From Urechis unicinctus (Eukaryota; Annelida; Polychaeta; Xenopneusta; Urechidae), in NCBI GenBank assembly GCA_034190875.2, contig CM067348.1:10071052-10135051 (forward strand): a DNA stretch of 64,000 nucleotides, written 5' to 3'. Positions within the stretch are counted from its first letter, which is position 1. Every line of letters starts with the position of its first letter. The position numbers and the translations under genes were made by a program. Below the pieces are notes generated by a model that ran no database searches, was not told the origin of the DNA, and was given only the letters and a program-made list of their open reading frames with translations. Positions 57,945 to 64,000 of this stretch are shown piece after piece.

Positions 57945-58499
57945 CAATACTACATGAGGTACATCTAGAAATCAAAATAGGTCAACCAATTTGTTCTAAA
58001 AAAATAGTCTATGGCAAAATCCCAAATATTGAAAAAAGCATAAATTAACTTAGATCATTCTGCATTAAATTACAATCAACACAATGGCGGTTTGAACAAT
58101 TAATGGTACTGTGGTAATTACTTATGAATGTATACATCAAATATTTTTTTACTTGGGATAACACTGAAAGTGAAGAGAGTAATTTTTGCCATTTGTTCCA
58201 AGTGTTAGGGAATGTATATAGAGGTAACTTTTTTACAAATTCGGTATTCGGGATAGGTGTGACCATTAAATGGGAATTACGCGTGTTATAAAAATGGTTG
58301 ATATTGCATTGTTGATGGAATGCATTGATGAATGATGATGGCAACATGTTATTATTGTAATGGTACATCAATAAGGCTACATTATACTCATAGAGATCAT
58401 TTAATTTTAATATATTGCTACGTTTGAAAAGGGGTTCTGTATGAGCGTTATACGATGATTTGTTAATATATCTTTTAACGTTTGTAATATTAATTAGCG

Positions 58500-59555
58500 C
58501 TAAAGGGGTTCTGTATGAGCGTTATACGATGATTTGTTAATATATCTCAGAGCACGTTTTTGTAGTATTTCAGTACGCTTTAAATTGTTTTTGCCAGCAT
58601 TTCCCCATGCAAGTATACCATAGGATAAATGTGAGTGAACAAGAGCAAAATATAGACTGCGTAATGCTGATTTAGGTAGAAAGTCTTTTACTTGTTTGAG
58701 CATAAAAAGTCCATGAGATATATTTTTATTGACATGATTTATATGTGTTTTCCAGGATAGTTTTTCGTCTATAAATATGCCCAAAAATTTATGTGCACCT
58801 GTGTCAATCCTGTTGATAACTTCATCATCTATTTTTATCTCACAATTATTTATATCTATTTTCTTATTGTGTCTTCTTATTACCATATAACTTGTTTTAC
58901 TAGTGTTTAATACAAGACCATTTGTTACTAGCCATGTTTTTAAGTTGTTTACTGCATTGTTAGCCTTTTGAAAAGCTGTTTTGATATTTGAGGATGAAAT
59001 TAGTAGTGTTGTGTCATCAGCAAAGGAGAGAAAGTTTCATTTTTGGAAATGTCATTAACGTAAGTAAAAACAACAAGGCCTAAGTAAAAAGTAACAGAGT
59101 TCAAAACTGTTTCATTACCCCTGAAATGTCATTAACGTAAAGTAAAAACACAGAGGCCCTAAAATGGACAGGTGAGGGACTCCTATAGCTACATCGGATA
59201 CAGGTGATTTGTGTTTTGTATTTGTGTTATATTGTTTACGAAGTCGTAAATAACTTGAAAACCATTTATGTGCGAGACCTCTTATTCCAAGCGAATACAT
59301 TTTAGTTAGAAGTGTTTCATGGTTTATTATATCGAAAGCTTTCGATAGGTCGCAAAATATTGGGAGTACATATTCATTGGGTGATTTATTATTTGCGTCT
59401 GCGCAGTAATTGAGAAAATGCAATATTGGATGAATAGTTTTGTTGTTTTTTTGGAATCCATATTGGTGCTTATATAGAAGTTTAAATTTAATCAGGAAGG
59501 TCATGGTTCTGTTATACATAATTTTTTCAATTTCTTTCGAAAAACTTGGAAGCAA
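58500..59555 (-). pseudogene. LINE reverse-transcriptase remnant
   Basis: The frames at 59555-59115 and 58886-58500 are two pieces of one reverse transcriptase separated by a frame-breaking duplication around 59.04-59.16 kb. Palm motifs A (DLSKAFD) and C (FADD) are still present. The usual QGSILGPLLF block is altered to HLSILGPLCF. Confidence 0.85.
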
Positions 59556-60548
59556 ACTAATAGGACGATAGTTATTAAAGACGCAGTCGTCACCGGATTT
59601 ATATACGGGTATAATTTTTTTTGATATTTTTATAAGTTGGTCGGGGAAGATTCCTGTTGACGATCAAAGACGCAGTCGTCACCGATTCTTAATATGACGG
59701 GTATAATTTTTGATCGGGGAAGATTCCTGATTTCATCGATACATTACATATCTGTGATAGAGGAGTCAATATTATTGGAAGGGTTGATTTTATAGTTTTA
59801 GTACTGATTTTCGTCGTGGCCATAACTTGTTTTCGGTTTTAGGTTATTTACTACAGTTGCAACTTCATTTTCAGTTACTTCTTCTAGGTACATCGAGTGT
59901 GGCAGTTGATTTGGCAAATAGGAAGTGAAGTGTTCATTAGGTAAGGGTAAGCTTTCAGATATTGTTTTACATGTATTGGTAAAGTAATTGTTGAACTTAT
60001 TGGCAATTATACTTTTATCTGATATTTGTTCACCACCATCAATTTAAAACTATTGGGCATTTTTTGTTTGCTTTTTGCATTTCCTATTGTTTTGTTTAGT
60101 ACTGACCACAAAGACTTAGTGTTCGTTTTGTATTTTTCTATCATTTCAGAATAGTAATTACACTTGAGCGTTTAACCTTGTTAAGAAGGCTATTGTATAT
60201 TTTTGTATTTCTGTGTATTGCGCTGTGACGGGTTTTGTTTGTATTTCCTACATAATTTTAATTTTTGCGATTAGGGTATTGAGTGATAAAATATTTGTAT
60301 GGGTTTGTTTGTATTTAGTTGAAGCTATCAAACCAGTTGAGTCATCCAGGAGTCATGGTTGATGCATAATACTTTTGCGATTTTTCTTTTGCCTAGAACC
60401 GGAAATGCTTGATCAAATGCACATTTGTATTTATTTATGAACACATCATACGCCTGATTGGGACATTCATGCTCTGAGACATTCGAAAAATCGGTTATTT
60501 CCAAATAATTAATGAAACTGTTGAAATTGTTTGGGGAGAAATTGCGTC

Positions 60549-61300
60549 TTAGCGTAGGATCTTCACACGTGCTGTCAGTTTGCTCTGTTTTGTGTCATAT
60601 AAAAATGTGCCGAAATGGTCTGAAATGTCGGTGATGATTATTCCAGATGAAGCTTGTGTTAGGTCATTGGTAAATATGTGGTCAATGAGTGTAACTGATG
60701 TAGGTGTCACCCTTGTAGGTCTCGTAATCATTGGAACAAACCCATTCACAAAAAAATTCTCAAGATAATTGTCAGTTTTTCACATGCATTTTGAACTTTA
60801 AAGATCAAGATTCATATCTCCCATTATACATTTTGTTTTCTCACTGCTATTGTTTATAATATACAACATTTGTTTTTCTCACTGCTAATCTTGTTTATAA
60901 TATCTAAGATAGTGGTAGAAAATCGTCGGTATCGGCAAGAGGTGCCGTGTTTGGTCTATAAACTATTCCAACTATACATTTGGATTTAGAGCTGTTTTCA
61001 TATTCTATAAACAATGTTTCGATAACATGAGGTATGAAGATCGATAAATCATCTCTTCTACAAAATCCAATATGATCTTTGATAAAAAGGCCAACGCCAC
61101 CTCTTGCGTTATCATTACGTGTATTTGCAATGAATTGGTGATAGTTAGAAAGGTTTAAGAAACTTTCGCATTGAACTTTAAAAACTTCGGTTTAAACCAA
61201 TAAAGTCGAATGAAAATACATCAGAAGACAGACTGCTTACCAGTTCTGTGAACTGTTCCCAATGTGTGATACTAGTCCTCGGCAGTTTAAATTAAAGAAT
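60549..61300 (-). pseudogene. LINE endonuclease remnant
   Basis: Endonuclease/exonuclease/phosphatase-fold motifs appear in order but in more than one frame, with a small duplication near 60.83-60.90 kb after the GDMN motif. The C-terminal SDHF motif is intact at about 60.62 kb. Confidence 0.75.
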
Positions 61301-61422
61301 GATGTTCCATTTTTGTGTGTTTTCAGTTTGTTTCACAAAATCATCTGGTTCATCATCTGGTTAGAATAATACGTGTTCAATTAAAATTCCGGAAGGTGTT
61401 CATGGTGTGTTTCATTCCAGTT

Positions 61423-61915
61423 TCACACTGTGTCTATCTCCTTATGCAATGTAGAATGCGGAAAGGTGTTCACAGATGATTTTTCACCCACCATCTTTGT
61501 AGCTGATTGATGTACCTCTAAGTTTTTGAGCTGTGATTCGTTTGACGGTTCGTTGACGGTCATGTTGTCGAGATCCTCTAGTAGTGTTTTACAGGCGAGG
61601 CTAGCTCGCAGAGCTGGTGACGATGATTTTGTCATACTGAGGTTGTGTGATTGATGAAAAGCGTGGGTGGTATATTGCATGCTCTGCTGGAAGCTTGATG
61701 TATTTTGCACTGTGGCTTGGAACTCCTGTGCACATTTGATTGTTAGGTTCAAAGTAAGTCCATTTTCTTTCGAGATGAGTTTCCGTTTTGTCTCTGCATT
61801 TCGAATATCTTTAATGAAGTAAAATGTTCTTTGGTCATCTTTAGTGCCTTTGGGAAAATTGTACACACTCGCTTTGGCTCTAAAGCGGAAAATGTAGTCA
61901 TCAATGGGCTTATTT
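61423..61915 (-). pseudogene. gag-like or LINE ORF1-like fragment
   Basis: The 147-residue frame, plus upstream residues ENKPIDDYIFRFRAKASV, contains FYFIKDIRNAETKRKLISK and LTLNLTIKCAQEFQATVQ. The arrangement of a helix ending in ..R.KLL.. then LTL..AI..C...E is typical of Ty3/Gypsy gag. It directly precedes the LINE endonuclease on the same strand, so it could instead be a LINE first reading frame. I cannot decide which. Confidence 0.45.
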
Positions 61916-61944
61916 TCTTGTTACAAGACCGAGGCTATATATCC

Positions 61945-62224
<280 letters not shown>

Positions 62225-62574
62225 ATAGTTAAAGGCGCAGCTGTCTCCGAAACTCGATAGTCAAGTAGTCAAGTAGTCTTGTCTAGGCCCGACCTTCTTT
62301 TTTTTTTACACATGTGACCCAGATGACGGCACGTGACCGTTTCATTCGTGAGACCCTGGAGCGAAGTTCACCCTTGTGTGTACACGGTTTATGATTCTAC
62401 TCACCATACCAAGATATATAGGCCAACACAATTCACAGGCACCTTGACGGTATATTTAGTCGTAATACTTCTATACTTCTGTCTCATGGGTAGTTAGTTC
62501 ACCATGCTGCCATTTGCGATCGCTTGCGATTAGACTTCGTACGCGAAGCTGTTTAGTCCACATCAGTTACAGTT

Positions 62575-62643
62575 ACAGACTATGTAACTGGTGTGGACAG
62601 ACTGTAAGTTACATAGTCTGTCCACACCAGTTACATAGTCTGT
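62575..62643. other. Hairpin with perfect 29-bp arms at the edge of a minisatellite
   Basis: The arm 62575-62603 (ending GGTGTGGACAGACT) and its exact complement 62615-62643 are separated by 11 bases. The right arm is the first unit and a half of the 22-bp array, so the left arm is an inverted copy of the repeat. Confidence 0.85.
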
Positions 62644-63136
62644 CTACACCAGTCACATAGTCTGTCCAAGTCAGATACATAGTCTGTCCACATCAGTTAC
62701 ATAGTCCGTCTACACCAGTTACACAGTATGTCCAAAGTCTTAGATACATAGTCTGTCCAAGTCAGATACATAGTCTGTCCACATCAGTTACTTAGTCCGT
62801 CCGCATCAGTTACATAGCCTGTCCACGTCAGTTACATAGCCTGTCTACACCAGTAACATAGTTTGCCCAAGTCAGATACATAGTCCGTCCACATCAGTTA
62901 CATAGTCTGTCCACATCAGTTACATAGTCCGTCCACGTCAGTTACATAGTCTATCCACATCAGTTACATAGTCCGTCCACGTCGGTTATGGTCTGTCCAC
63001 ATCAGTTACATAGCCTGTCTACACCAGTAACATTGTCTGTTCACACCAGTAACATATTCTGTCCACATCAGTTACATAGTCCGTCCACGTCAGTTACATT
63101 GTCAGTCCACGTCAGTTACATAGTCCGTCTACTTAA
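62605..63136. repeat. 22-bp minisatellite, about 24 copies
   Basis: Units with core AGTTACATAGTCTGTCCACA vary at CAC/CAT, CTG/CCG and ACC/ATC positions. The array ends about 25 bases before the splice-acceptor-like CTTCACAG that precedes the second AADAC-like start codon. Confidence 0.93.
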
Positions 63137-63169
63137 ATGAATCTGCTATGTGCTTCACAGAATAAGAGC

Positions 63170-63872
63170 ATGTTGCTTCTGATCATTGCGGCCCTGGTGG
63201 TCGTTGGCATAATCTACTGGGTATATGAACCACTTGATGCCGAATTCGAAAAGCCATGGAAAATCCGGATGTTCATGAGAGTGGCGGATATCATTTTGAC
63301 AATCGTAAGTCTGGTTTTCTTTATCAGACAGATGGAAGAACTTAATACTTGTGTAGATTCGCTATCGGAGCATGTAACTTTATGGATTTACATTTATATA
63401 ATTGTGGTTTGTCTTTGGGCTTCAATCTGTGATCTGTTGACTTTAAATGCATTGCCCATATGAGAAGATGACAGAACAAATGGGCAACTGGTTGGGGTCA
63501 TTTGAACTTATATATAAAGCGAGCCACAAAAAGCAGAAGCCCCCATGTAATTTATTGTTTCCTTTCGACCCCATTCTTATCTTTAAAAACTGATAATTAT
63601 TATCGTATTTTTGCTTTATTTTATTCAGTACTCGATATTAAATAGGTACATAGGCATGTGAATGTTTTGAGCAAATAATCGCCAGGAACACTGATACCAA
63701 AAGATGATGTTTCATCTCAATAACTTAACTCAGATTCACAGGCCCCTGTTGACGGATTTATTTCTAGGGGATTGTGTATGAATTCCTTGGTATTGACAGT
63801 TTTGTCAACCGGATGAGAAAAATACATAGAAGTCTGCTTCAAAAGTCAGCCAAGAAAGATCCTTCTTTAGAG
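63170..63872 (+). CDS. Second arylacetamide deacetylase-like gene, first two exons (3' part outside window)
   Basis: Exon 63170-63304 encodes 45 residues, exactly the length of exon 1 of the gene at 51341. It opens MLLLIIAALVVVGIIYWVYE (signal anchor) then PLDAEFEKPWKIR, matching PLDGDFEQPWKIR there. Exon 63768-63872 reads GIVYEFLGIDSFVNRMRKIH and ends DPSLE before a GTACTC donor, at the same position as DPALR in the paralogue. The start at 63170 was chosen over an in-frame ATG at 63137 because an acceptor (CTTCACAG) lies between them, suggesting a spliced 5' UTR. The catalytic exons lie beyond the window. Confidence 0.88.
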
Positions 63873-63877
63873 GTACT

Positions 63878-63960
63878 CATATTACCGTAACTTATTATCA
63901 TATTATTATCCGTAACTTATTATCATATTACCGTAACTTATTATCATATTACCGTACCAT
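63878..63960. repeat. 21-bp tandem repeat, three to four copies
   Basis: TTACCGTAACTTATTATCAT units, one lengthened by four bases, fill the start of intron 2 of the second AADAC-like gene. Confidence 0.85.
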
Positions 63961-64000
63961 ATGATAAACGATTTTCAAATAAACGCTGCTCGCCTCTGTT

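Larger units (their letters stand above)
58045..61300 (-). mobile_element. Broken non-LTR retrotransposon (CR1/Jockey-like LINE)
   Basis: Read on the minus strand the order is endonuclease then reverse transcriptase then C-terminal tail, as in apurinic-endonuclease LINEs. Endonuclease signs at about 61.29-60.55 kb are NCRGL, NARGGVGLFIKD, IVGIVYRPN, GDMN and LIDHIFTN..SDHF. Reverse-transcriptase signs at 59555-58500 are YGFQKNNKTIHPILHF, DLSKAFDIINHETLL, GVPHLSILGPL and FADD (59013-59024). The tail has FLGIFIDEKLSWKTHI, LAWGNAG, LQKRALRYI and, near 58.37-58.05 kb, HFYNTRNS. Multiple frameshifts and small duplications break it, so it is inactive. Confidence 0.85.

Overview
This window is nuclear DNA from an intron-rich animal, most likely a marine invertebrate. 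A lophotrochozoan such as a mollusc or annelid fits best; amphioxus is not excluded. The basis is many short phase-conserved introns with GT-AG junctions, animal-specific gene families, decayed LINE and LTR retrotransposons, and abundant mini- and microsatellites. Nothing looks prokaryotic.

Layout. (1) 1-3485, + strand: the last eleven exons of a Rubicon (RUBCN) orthologue, ending with the cysteine-rich Rubicon-homology domain; its 5' part lies outside the window. (2) 3486-8377: RUBCN 3' UTR, a 30-bp minisatellite, plain sequence, and the probable 3' UTR of the next gene, which converges on RUBCN. (3) 8378-38597, - strand: a FARP orthologue (FERM, RhoGEF and PH domain protein), apparently complete in about 27 exons. 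It has a 10.5-kb first intron full of satellites and one giant exon (about 17.86-21.97 kb). That exon inserts some 1,350 acidic residues, including an array of SSEESD / ANPF repeats, between the FERM-adjacent region and the DH domain. (4) 38598-51340: about 12.7 kb with no supported gene. (5) 51341-53434, + strand: a complete six-exon arylacetamide-deacetylase-like (AADAC/NCEH1 family) hydrolase. (6) 53435-63169: intergenic DNA built of minisatellites, a deleted LTR retrotransposon with recognisable LTRs, PBS and polypurine tract, an antisense gag zinc-knuckle remnant, and a broken non-LTR retrotransposon. (7) 63170-64000, + strand: the first two exons of a second AADAC-like gene with the same exon lengths or phases as the first, so this is a tandem paralogue pair.

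The three gene families are not a known pathway. Rubicon acts on late endosomes and autophagy, FARP is a membrane-linked Rho/Rac GEF, and AADAC-like proteins are ER-anchored esterases. The FARP insert adds several NPF tripeptides, the classical EH-domain ligand, so an endocytic link for this FARP is a testable inference. The most unusual observations are that giant repeat exon, a 1-bp insertion that breaks its frame inside one repeat copy, alternative C-terminal exons of FARP, a duplicated splice acceptor in RUBCN, a 75-bp foldback element flanked by a short direct repeat, and clustered micro-duplications in the LINE. Exon borders were read by eye from splice sites, reading-frame phase and family similarity; no alignment or expression data were available.
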